A stretch of 64,000 nucleotides of DNA from SKPS01 sp964469215 (lineage in GTDB: Bacteria > Bacteroidota > Bacteroidia > Bacteroidales > SKPS01), in assembly GCA_964469215.1 (NCBI GenBank), contig CAYXYB010000007.1, positions 1 to 64,000 on the forward strand, in the 5' to 3' direction. Made by a program: the position numbers and the translations under genes. The notes under the pieces are model-generated. The model was given only the letters and a program-made list of their open reading frames with translations. It was not told the origin of the DNA and ran no database searches. Each line of letters opens with the position of its first letter. Positions within the stretch are counted from its first letter, which is position 1. Of the stretch, positions 25,338 through 32,998 are shown one piece after another.

Positions 25338-27329
25338 ATGGCAAAAAAAGAAAGAATAAAAGAACTGGTATTTACAGAAAAGGACCTTTGCAGGGTTTGT
25401 TACTCGTGTGTTCGCTCCTGCCCGGCAAAAGCAATCAGGATATTCGCAGGGCAAGCGGAGGTTATTGATGAGAGATGCATAGGATGTGGCAACTGCACAA
25501 AGGTGTGCAGCCAGGGTGCTAAAACATTTTTGTCTTCTGTAAATGAAGTTGACAGTTTGCTCCGGGAGGAGGGGATAAAAACGGCTATCCTTGCTCCGAG
25601 TTTTCCTGCCGAATTCACCGATATTGGTGATTACAGGATCCTTATCGGGATGTTGAGGGCACTTGGTTTCGACAAGGTAATGGAGGTAGCTTTTGGTGCC
25701 GATGTAGTAACAGCTTGTTACGAAGACCTATTCAGTTCGTCAGTCGACAAATCGTATATTGCAGCCAACTGCCCTGCCATTGTACATTACATAAGGCAGT
25801 TTCATCCGGATTTGATTGACAACATTGCTCCTATTGCATCTCCTGCCGTAGTTACTGCCCGAATAATAAGGCGGATGGCAGGTGAATTTACAAAGGTGGT
25901 ATTTATTGGGCCATGCATTGCGAAAAAGACTGAATCGACGGAGCTTGACGAAGTTCTCACATTTACTGAGCTGAGAAAACTTTTTACGTTGAGGAGTATA
26001 ACCGCTGATAAGTGTTCGGTGTCCGATTTCGATCCACCCGTTGCCGGTCGTGGAGGCTTATTTGCCATCAGCAGGGGCATGATCCAGTCAGGTGATCTTC
26101 CTGACGACACTATACGGGGCAACATTATGGTTGCAGAGGGAAGGAACAACTACCCAGAAGCTTTGCAGGAGTTTGAAAAAGGACTCCTAGCAGGGCAACA
26201 CCTTGAACTGCTGGCGTGTGAAGGGTGCATCATGGGCCCCGGCAACAGCACCACTGACAAACCCTATTCGCGCAGGAACAGCATCAGAACATACCTACAT
26301 CAGAAGCTTTCAGAATTTAACCTGCAGCAATGGGATGAAGCGATGAAGAAATTCAGCGACATTGATGTTTCTCAGCAATATGAGCCCAACGATCAGCGCC
26401 TGCCTATGCCATCGGCTGAGGAGATTGAAAGGATGCTTGATCGCCTGGGCAAGAATGACCCTAAGGATCATCTTAACTGTGGTGCCTGCGGCTATGAGAC
26501 TTGCAGGGATCATGCTGTTGCAATATTAGAAGGGTTCGCCGAAGGGGAGATGTGCCTCCCATATACTATTGAGCAATTGCATAAATCGATAAGCGAACTC
26601 GACATTTCCAATTCCAGGCTTGCTTCAGCACAGCAGGCTTTAAAGCAGAGCGAGAAACTAGCTTCGATGGGACAATTATCTGCAGGTATTGCACATGAAC
26701 TGAATAATCCTCTTGGAGTTGTGATGATGTACAGCAATATTCTGCTTGATGAATGTGATCCAGACGATCCCATCAGAAAGGATCTGCATCTAATTGTAGA
26801 ACAGGCCGAAAGATGCAAAAGAATTGTTGGAGGCCTCCTTAACTTTGCACGTAAAAGCAATATGAAATGGGAGAGAATTGATGCTGCTGAATTTTTATCC
26901 AGAAGCCTTAATTCTGTTGTAGTCCCTGATAATATCTCCTATGTTTTTTCCCCGCCAGCCGGTAAAATAATGTTTGAAGTTGACACTGAACAAATGATGC
27001 AGGTGTTCACCAACATATACAAAAATGCTTTTGAAGCAATGCCCTCAGGAGGAACCTTAACGTTAGAGCTTAAAGAGGAGGATGAGATGGTGAATATTGC
27101 CGTTTCCGATACCGGAACAGGTATTAGCAGAGAAAACCTCGAAAAGATCTATGAACCGTTTTTTACAACCAAGGACATTGGAAAAGGAACCGGTCTGGGG
27201 TTGGCTACCACTTATGGTATTATCAAAATGCATAAAGGAAAGATAAGTGTTGAATCGAACAACAGGCCGGAAGAGGGCCCCACAGGAACCGTTTTCAGGA
27301 TCGAAATACCCCGTGAAAGGATAATATAA
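25338..27329 (+). CDS. Sensory [FeFe] hydrogenase fused to a histidine kinase (HydS2)
   Basis: 663 aa, one polypeptide joining sensor and kinase. In order: 4Fe-4S motifs CRVCYSCVRSCP and CIGCGNCTKVC (~18-60); an H-cluster domain (~75-365) with AANCPAIV, GPCIAKKTE and CEGCIMGPG; a 4Fe-4S domain CGACGYETCRDH (~383-415); a coiled coil; HisKA with GIAHELNNPLG (phospho-His about 458); and HATPase_c with DTGTGIS and GKGTGLGLATTYG (~545-660). Asn replaces the proton-relay Cys, as in HydS1. It should autophosphorylate in response to H2 or redox state and signal to the response regulators directly downstream. Confidence 0.92.
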   Translation: MAKKERIKELVFTEKDLCRVCYSCVRSCPAKAIRIFAGQAEVIDERCIGCGNCTKVCSQGAKTFLSSVNEVDSLLREEGIKTAILAPSFPAEFTDIGDYRILIGMLRALGFDKVMEVAFGADVVTACYEDLFSSSVDKSYIAANCPAIVHYIRQFHPDLIDNIAPIASPAVVTARIIRRMAGEFTKVVFIGPCIAKKTESTELDEVLTFTELRKLFTLRSITADKCSVSDFDPPVAGRGGLFAISRGMIQSGDLPDDTIRGNIMVAEGRNNYPEALQEFEKGLLAGQHLELLACEGCIMGPGNSTTDKPYSRRNSIRTYLHQKLSEFNLQQWDEAMKKFSDIDVSQQYEPNDQRLPMPSAEEIERMLDRLGKNDPKDHLNCGACGYETCRDHAVAILEGFAEGEMCLPYTIEQLHKSISELDISNSRLASAQQALKQSEKLASMGQLSAGIAHELNNPLGVVMMYSNILLDECDPDDPIRKDLHLIVEQAERCKRIVGGLLNFARKSNMKWERIDAAEFLSRSLNSVVVPDNISYVFSPPAGKIMFEVDTEQMMQVFTNIYKNAFEAMPSGGTLTLELKEEDEMVNIAVSDTGTGISRENLEKIYEPFFTTKDIGKGTGLGLATTYGIIKMHKGKISVESNNRPEEGPTGTVFRIEIPRERII

Positions 27330-27340
27330 TCAAAGAAGAA

Positions 27341-27736
27341 ATGAATAAGAGAGACAAAACAATTCTCGTAGCTGATGATGACATGGATTATCTGTTTCAG
27401 ATGAGAATAATTCTTGAAGGAGCTGGTTATAAGGTAATTATGGCCGATAGTCAGCAACTCGCAGAGGAGATAATAGATTCGGTAAAACCAGATCTGGCAA
27501 TCCTGGATCTAATGATGGAGAAAGATGACAGCGGCTTTATATTGTCATACCGATTAAAGAAGAAATACCATGATGTTCCGGTGATATTAGCAACTGCGGT
27601 ATCTCAGGAAACCGGTATCTCATTTGGCCTCGACACTGAGGAGGATCGTTCATGGATCAAGGCAGACCTTTATCTGGAGAAAGGTATCAGAAACGATCAG
27701 TTATTACTTGAAATCGACAAGCTGCTGAAAAAATGA
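27341..27736 (+). CDS. Single-domain response regulator
   Basis: 131 aa receiver domain only. Acidic pocket VADDDMD (about 10), phospho-acceptor Asp in LAILDLMME (about 52), and Lys near the C-terminus in LEKGI. No output domain, so it likely relays phosphate (CheY/Spo0F-like). Its stop overlaps the next gene's start by 4 bp. Downstream of the HydS2 kinase by 11 bp, so that kinase is its likely partner. Confidence 0.9.
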   Translation: MNKRDKTILVADDDMDYLFQMRIILEGAGYKVIMADSQQLAEEIIDSVKPDLAILDLMMEKDDSGFILSYRLKKKYHDVPVILATAVSQETGISFGLDTEEDRSWIKADLYLEKGIRNDQLLLEIDKLLKK

Positions 27737-28869
27737 ACACATTAAAAGTTCTTGTAGTTGATGATGAACCCGGGATTCGATCAGGGGTAAGAAGGATTCT
27801 TACAGGGTTCAGTGTTGACTACCCTTTTATGGATGAAAAAATCAGCTTTGAAGTTCTTGAAGCAGAGTCGGGAGAGGCAGGGTTGGAGATCATCGACAGG
27901 GAACCTGTTGATGTGGTACTGCTCGACAACAAGCTGCCAGGGATACAGGGAACCGATATGCTGGAGATCATCAAACAGAAACGACCGGAAACGTTGGTTA
28001 CTATGATCACCTCCTATGCATCACTGGATGTTGCAATAAAAGCAACTGCAACCGGCGCATATGATTTCATGCCTAAACCTTTCACCCCTCAGGAACTCAA
28101 ATCATCATTAGAGAACATCACTAAACACCTGTTCCTGAAAAGGCTGACAAAAAAGCTTCAGAAGGATGGCAAACATATACGATATCAATTTCTACAGGTG
28201 CTTTCACATGAGTTAAAAGGGCCTGCCAACGCAATTGAGGGGTGTATGAATATGATAATTGCCAAACGATTCGGTAATGATATAGATTCATACCTCGATA
28301 TCACACGGCAATCACTGGAAAAGCTTAAGGAGATGCGTGGTTATATAATGGATCTGCTTGACCTTACCCGTTTTGAGTCCGGACAGACTCAATCAGAAGC
28401 TCAGAAAATCGACCTGAAATCTCTGATCATGGCATCAATAGATCTTCATAAACCCTATGCTACACAGAAAGATATCAGTATTAACCTTTATGCTGACAGG
28501 GATGTATCACTCACCGCGATCCCTGAAGAAATTGAAATTGCAATTAATCATCTCATTTCAAATGCCTTGAAATATAATAAGCCGGGAGGCAAAGTTGATA
28601 TAATCTTAAGATGTGAAGAAACAGATATCAGGATAATGTTTGTTGATAGCGGCATTGGGATTCCTGAAGAGGAACAGAATAATCTTTTCAGAGAGTTCTT
28701 CAGGATCAGGAATGAGGCAACAAAAGATATCAAAGGATCGGGTTTAGGGTTGTCGATAGTAAAAAAGATAGTTACTCTTTACGATGGAACCGTTGATGTA
28801 AAAAGCAAACAGGGAGAGGGGTCTGTATTTACGATCACCCTCCCGCAAAACTGCAGTAACAGTCATTAA
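27733..28869 (+). CDS. Receiver-domain histidine kinase (response regulator plus kinase)
   Basis: 378 aa. Receiver domain first (~5-130; VVDDEPG, phospho-Asp in VVLLDNKLPG, Lys in MPKPFTP), then HisKA (LSHELKGPANAIEG, phospho-His about 159) and HATPase_c (NHLISNALKYNKPGG, DSGIGIPEEEQ, GSGLGLSIVKK). No sensor or membrane segment is present, so input must come through the receiver, most simply from HydS2. This is an intermediate kinase in a cytoplasmic phosphorelay. No DNA-binding output regulator is encoded next to it. Confidence 0.9.
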   Translation: MNTLKVLVVDDEPGIRSGVRRILTGFSVDYPFMDEKISFEVLEAESGEAGLEIIDREPVDVVLLDNKLPGIQGTDMLEIIKQKRPETLVTMITSYASLDVAIKATATGAYDFMPKPFTPQELKSSLENITKHLFLKRLTKKLQKDGKHIRYQFLQVLSHELKGPANAIEGCMNMIIAKRFGNDIDSYLDITRQSLEKLKEMRGYIMDLLDLTRFESGQTQSEAQKIDLKSLIMASIDLHKPYATQKDISINLYADRDVSLTAIPEEIEIAINHLISNALKYNKPGGKVDIILRCEETDIRIMFVDSGIGIPEEEQNNLFREFFRIRNEATKDIKGSGLGLSIVKKIVTLYDGTVDVKSKQGEGSVFTITLPQNCSNSH

Positions 28870-28885
28870 TACAAGAGGGATAAAA

Positions 28886-29506
28886 ATGAAAAATCTATCT
28901 GGAAAAACCATAGAGAGGCTTAGTCAGTACAGAAGGGTTTTGCTTGAATGCCTAAGCAAAGGAAAATACAATATTTACTCTCATGAGCTCGCAGGGATGT
29001 TGCATCTTAACCCGGTTCAGGTAAGGCGCGACATAATGCTGATAGGTCATCAGGGGAATTTGCGCAAGGGTTATGACTCCAGAAAACTAAGTGACATGAT
29101 TGGGGAAATTATTGACAGCAAAGATAGTCAGAGGGTTGCGGTTGTCGGGATTGGCAACCTTGGAAAGGCAATAATGTCATATTTCCAGGGAAAGAGAACA
29201 AAACTCACAATTGCAGCTGCATTCGACAATGATCCTGAAAAAGTTAACCGGGTGATCTCAGGCATCAGGTGTTATAGTATAAATGAAATGGAGAGAGTTA
29301 TCAGGAGTGAAAACATAAAGATAGGGATTATAACAGTACCACCAGAACATGCTGCAGCGACTGCGGAAAAGCTGGTTATGGCAGGTATAAAAGGTATACT
29401 TAACTATACACCTGCTGCCCTTAATGTGGAACCACATGCCTATCTTGAGGAGTATGACATGATAACTTCAATAGAGAAGGTAGCTTTCTTTGCCAAGAAC
29501 AGATAA
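28886..29506 (+). CDS. rex: Redox-sensing transcriptional repressor Rex
   Basis: 206 aa dimeric repressor that senses NADH/NAD+; NADH releases it from DNA. The N-terminal winged helix (~5-80) includes MLHLNPVQVRRDIM and LRKGYD. The NAD-binding Rossmann fold (~85-205) begins VAVVGIGNLGKAI, and the tail TSIEKVAFFAKN is typical. It follows the phosphorelay genes by 16 bp. Rex-like palindromes are at 13158-13192 and 21044-21078, the second being its own operon's promoter, so it probably also autoregulates. Confidence 0.95.
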   Translation: MKNLSGKTIERLSQYRRVLLECLSKGKYNIYSHELAGMLHLNPVQVRRDIMLIGHQGNLRKGYDSRKLSDMIGEIIDSKDSQRVAVVGIGNLGKAIMSYFQGKRTKLTIAAAFDNDPEKVNRVISGIRCYSINEMERVIRSENIKIGIITVPPEHAAATAEKLVMAGIKGILNYTPAALNVEPHAYLEEYDMITSIEKVAFFAKNR

Positions 29507-29530
29507 CATATTATTAGCATTTAGCCTGTT

Positions 29531-30448
29531 ATGAAGATTCATTACGGACTCGAAAAGGAAACAGGAGCTGAGAGGAGTGTTGTTACTACAGGCACATTCG
29601 ATGGAATGCATATCGGTCATCAGGCTATTATCAGAAGGATAAATGAGCTTGCTGATGAACTTGGTGGGGAAAGCGTTTTGATCACATTTCACCCTCATCC
29701 GAGGAAGATTCTGTATCCCGATAATATTGGGAAAGATATCAGGATGATCACTACCCAACGCGAAAAGACAGCTATGCTGGAAAAAACCGGAATAGACCAC
29801 CTTGTGATTATCCCATTTACAAAGGAATTTGTCCCCACTCCGAGTGAAGTTTTCATAAGAGATCTTCTTGCAGGCAAACTAAAGGTTATTAGAACCGTAG
29901 TGGGTTTCAACCATTTTTTTGGTTTCAACAAAGAGGGGAATTACAGGCAATTGGAGAATCTGGATAAGGAGTTAGGCTTCACTGTAGATGAGATCCCTGA
30001 GCAGTACATTCAGAATGAAACGGTGAGCAGCACACTTATTCGACAAGCTATTGAAGAGGGTAATATCCAAATTGCCAATTCATATCCGAATAACATACTG
30101 ATGATGATGGGTGTTCCAGAGCATATTGATATTGATTTGGCCGGTGGTTTTTATTACGATACGCTTATGATCTGTGCAGAAGAGGCAGAAAAGCTTCTTC
30201 CTCCCGAAGGATTTTATGCGGTACGTATAAACCAGGCATCAGTTGACATTAAAGCTTTGGCTGTTAATAACCCGGCACTATCACAACCAGGTTCCCTGAT
30301 CCTTCTGCCGCTTGAGGATGTGGCTGTTAGCCCTGACACAAAGGTTCTTTTCCACAGGCAGCTTCTGGCAGGTAACACTTACGATCGGTCAGGCTCTGCA
30401 ATAAATATCGAAAGGGCAGTTACCGAAGCCAAAGAACTGATTTATTAA
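29531..30448 (+). CDS. RibF-like FAD synthetase-domain protein without recognisable flavokinase motifs
   Basis: 305 aa. The N-terminal ~180 residues are a clear FMN adenylyltransferase domain: TGTFDGMHIGHQAII, TFHPHPRKIL, VGFNHFFGFNKEG and VSSTLIRQAIEEG. The C-terminal ~125 residues occupy the place of riboflavin kinase, but the kinase signature (GRxLGxPTAN) is not there. The protein may therefore make FAD from FMN, or do something else with flavin, and not phosphorylate riboflavin. It lies in the hydrogenase operon, whose NuoF subunits need FMN. A normal ribF is presumably elsewhere in the genome. Confidence 0.8.
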   Translation: MKIHYGLEKETGAERSVVTTGTFDGMHIGHQAIIRRINELADELGGESVLITFHPHPRKILYPDNIGKDIRMITTQREKTAMLEKTGIDHLVIIPFTKEFVPTPSEVFIRDLLAGKLKVIRTVVGFNHFFGFNKEGNYRQLENLDKELGFTVDEIPEQYIQNETVSSTLIRQAIEEGNIQIANSYPNNILMMMGVPEHIDIDLAGGFYYDTLMICAEEAEKLLPPEGFYAVRINQASVDIKALAVNNPALSQPGSLILLPLEDVAVSPDTKVLFHRQLLAGNTYDRSGSAINIERAVTEAKELIY

Positions 30449-30450
30449 TC

Positions 30451-31296
30451 ATGGAGAAAAAAACAAGCGACAATAAAGAAATACATATCACACTTCTTGG
30501 CACCGGCACCTCTACCGGAGTACCTGTTCTGGCATGTAATTGCCATAACTGCACTTCTGAGGATCCTCGTGACAAGAGGCTGAGAACCTCCGCATTGTTA
30601 ACCATCAACGGGTGTAATTTTGTAATAGATTCTGGACCCGATTTCAGGACACAACTGTTACGCGAAAAGGTGACAAATATCGACGGAATTATCTTCACCC
30701 ATGCACACCGTGACCATATTGCAGGCCTCGACGATGTGAGGGCATTCAATTACTTACTCAACAAGACTATTAACATCTACGCATCTGAGGAGGTGGAAAA
30801 TGCAATACGGTTGGAATTCCCATATATTTTCCGTGATGATGACGATTATTTTGGAAAACCCCTGATAAATATCCACAGGATTTTAAATACCCCGTTTCTT
30901 CTCAATGGCTTCGAGGTTACCCCTATCCTGGTAAAACACCACCACCTTGATGTGTTTGGCTACAGGTTCGGTGACCTGTGTTATATAACAGATGCCTCTT
31001 TTATTGATGAGAGTGAGATGAAGAAACTTGCCGGATGCAGGGTGCTGATACTGAATGCCCTCAGAAAATCGCGTCATGTTTCACATTTAAGCACAGATGA
31101 AGCCTTCAGAATAATCGAAAAGTTAAATCCCGGGCTGGCAGTTATTACACACATGAGTCATTTTATGGGTAGATATGAAGAACTTGTCAGCATTTTTCCA
31201 AAACCTGTTATCCCGGGGTACGACGGTCTTAGAATAAGTATTGTTGGTGACAAAACCGAGCTGCACCCCCCGAAATGGCAGGTTAATATTTTTTAA
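30451..31296 (+). CDS. PhnP-like MBL-fold metal-dependent hydrolase
   Basis: 281 aa. Begins with the PhnP-type LLGTGTSTGVPVLACNCHNC, where cysteines bind a structural zinc. Catalytic metal ligands are THAHRDHIAGLDD (about 85), His in LVKHHHL and His near ITHMSH. Family members are phosphodiesterases acting on cyclic or nucleotide-like phosphates. Two base pairs separate it from the RibF-like gene, so they are co-transcribed and possibly coupled. No specific link to hydrogenase is known to me. Confidence 0.85.
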   Translation: MEKKTSDNKEIHITLLGTGTSTGVPVLACNCHNCTSEDPRDKRLRTSALLTINGCNFVIDSGPDFRTQLLREKVTNIDGIIFTHAHRDHIAGLDDVRAFNYLLNKTINIYASEEVENAIRLEFPYIFRDDDDYFGKPLINIHRILNTPFLLNGFEVTPILVKHHHLDVFGYRFGDLCYITDASFIDESEMKKLAGCRVLILNALRKSRHVSHLSTDEAFRIIEKLNPGLAVITHMSHFMGRYEELVSIFPKPVIPGYDGLRISIVGDKTELHPPKWQVNIF

Positions 31297-31349
31297 TAGA
31301 AACAAGGTGCCGTCAGGATTGTTTTAGATATATAGAAAAATCCAATAAA

Positions 31350-32777
31350 ATGGTGTTCAATCCAGAAAGATGCACGATACCAGATGAACGGATGAAACCT
31401 TTCATCGACCCGGATGAGATCCGGGGATATCTTAACAATAGCAAAGCAAGCCCTGAGAGGGTCAGGGAGGTTATTGCCAGGTCACTCGACAAGAACAGGC
31501 TTTCTCTTGAGGAGACTGCTATCCTGATAAATGCAACCGAGCCTGAGCTTATTCAGGAGATCAGGGACGGGGCAAGAACACTCAAAGAGCGTGTTTACGG
31601 CAACAGGATCGTTTTATTTGCACCTCTTTATATTGGCAACAAATGTTCAAACAACTGTTCATACTGTGGGTTCAGATCTGGCAATAAAGAGGCGCAACGT
31701 ATGACACTTAACGACCGGGAAATTATTAAAGAGGTTGAAGCTCTGGAGGACAACGGACAGAAGCGGTTGATACTGGTGTATGGTGAACACCGGGATTACG
31801 ATGCGGAATTCATTGCACATACGGTAAAGCTGGTGTACAGTGTTAAAAATGGCCCCGGGGAGATAAGACGTGTAAATATAAATGCAGCTCCGCTCGACAT
31901 AGAGGGTTTCCGCATTGTGAAAGAGGCAGGTATCGGCACCTATCAGATATTTCAGGAAACCTATCATCCTGAAGCTTATAAAAGATATCATCTCAGCGGC
32001 AAGAAAAGTGATTATGAACACCGGCTTACATCGCTTGACCTGGCACAGGAGGCCGGGATCGATGATGTGGGTATCGGAGCACTATTCGGGCTATACGACT
32101 GGCGCTTTGAGGTGATGGGGCTCGTAAGGCATGCAAACCATCTTGAAGCCTGCTACGGTGTAGGGCCACACACAATCTCATTTCCCCGCATCCAGGATGC
32201 CAGAATGTTAAATATCGATAGTAAACATCTTGTAAACGATGATGACTTTGTAAGAATAATAGCCATTCTTCGTTTGGCTGTTCCGTACACCGGCCTTATT
32301 CTAACGGCCAGGGAAACACCACAGGTAAGAAAAGAGGTGATTAGGTTCGGAGTTTCCCAGATAGACGGAGGAACAAAACTGGAACTTGGCAGCTATTCCG
32401 ACACGAAAAACCAGGCACAGGATCTTAACAAGGAGCAGTTTAAGGTCAACGACGACAGGTCGCTGAACGAGATTATAGATGAACTTATCGGCGAAAAATA
32501 TCTACCCTCTTTCTGCACTGCATGTTACAGGTTAAACCGTACAGGTGAGCATTTTATGGAGTTCTCAGTTCCCGGCTTCATCAAAAGATTCTGCTCCCCG
32601 AATGCCATCCTTACCCTTGCTGAGTACCTCGAAGACTATGCACCTGAAGAAACAGCAATAAAAGGTTGGGCTGCCATTGATGAGAATCTTGCCGGGATTG
32701 ATAATCCGCTACAGGTAAAGAATATACGCGAGAAGCTGGATAGGATCAGAAAAGGGGAGCGTGATCTTTATTATTAG
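31350..32777 (+). CDS. hydG: [FeFe] hydrogenase maturase HydG (radical SAM tyrosine lyase)
   Basis: 475 aa, standard length. It cleaves tyrosine to make the CO and cyanide ligands of the H-cluster. The radical-SAM motif is CSNNCSYC (about 95-102, CX3CX2C). The C-terminal cluster region is CTACYRLNRTGEHF and later FCSPNA, which bind the auxiliary cluster unique to HydG. It ends the long operon 3, 53 bp after the PhnP-like gene. HydE and HydF, also needed for H-cluster assembly, are not in this window. Confidence 0.95.
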   Translation: MVFNPERCTIPDERMKPFIDPDEIRGYLNNSKASPERVREVIARSLDKNRLSLEETAILINATEPELIQEIRDGARTLKERVYGNRIVLFAPLYIGNKCSNNCSYCGFRSGNKEAQRMTLNDREIIKEVEALEDNGQKRLILVYGEHRDYDAEFIAHTVKLVYSVKNGPGEIRRVNINAAPLDIEGFRIVKEAGIGTYQIFQETYHPEAYKRYHLSGKKSDYEHRLTSLDLAQEAGIDDVGIGALFGLYDWRFEVMGLVRHANHLEACYGVGPHTISFPRIQDARMLNIDSKHLVNDDDFVRIIAILRLAVPYTGLILTARETPQVRKEVIRFGVSQIDGGTKLELGSYSDTKNQAQDLNKEQFKVNDDRSLNEIIDELIGEKYLPSFCTACYRLNRTGEHFMEFSVPGFIKRFCSPNAILTLAEYLEDYAPEETAIKGWAAIDENLAGIDNPLQVKNIREKLDRIRKGERDLYY

Positions 32778-32787
32778 TGCAATTTGG

Positions 32788-32870
32788 GAATCGTGTAATC
32801 GGCTAATCGTTGAATCGTTGAATTGTTAAATCGTTCAATTGTAAAGTCGTGAAACGGGGAATCGGCTGAT
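32788..32870. repeat. Degenerate AATCGTT-type direct repeats
   Basis: Copies of AATCGTTG, AATCGGCTAATCG and AATTGTTAAATCGTTC follow each other between hydG and clpB. They are imperfect and have no long hairpin. A Rex-like half site, TTGTTAA, occurs at 32824, but no proper partner is found. Confidence 0.5.
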
Positions 32871-32891
32871 ATAAATTCATTTTGTTCTGTC

Positions 32892-32900
32892 ATATTGTCA
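32892..32900 (+). promoter_or_regulatory. Possible stress element before clpB (ATATTGTCA)
   Basis: TCTGTCATATTGTCAC lies 99 nt before the clpB start. The 9-mer ATATTGTCA and a preceding TGTCA also occur upstream of dnaK (42314-42331). No good TAnnTTTG box was seen for clpB. The shared element may mark common heat-shock control. Confidence 0.3.
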
Positions 32901-32998
32901 CATTTTGTTAGCCCCATCTGTCATATTTTCAGTTGTTTAGTAGTTTTTCCCGTTGGCAGATCCTTTGATCATTAAGATGGAATTAAAAACTTATAAAC

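Noticed and set aside
32824..32841. Rex site between hydG and clpB
   Set aside because: Only one half site (TTGTTAA) matches, and it is part of a degenerate repeat.
32940..32975. Sigma-54-like promoter before clpB (TTGGCAGATCCTTTGAT)
   Set aside because: The -12 element lacks GC at the required position, and no activator gene is nearby.
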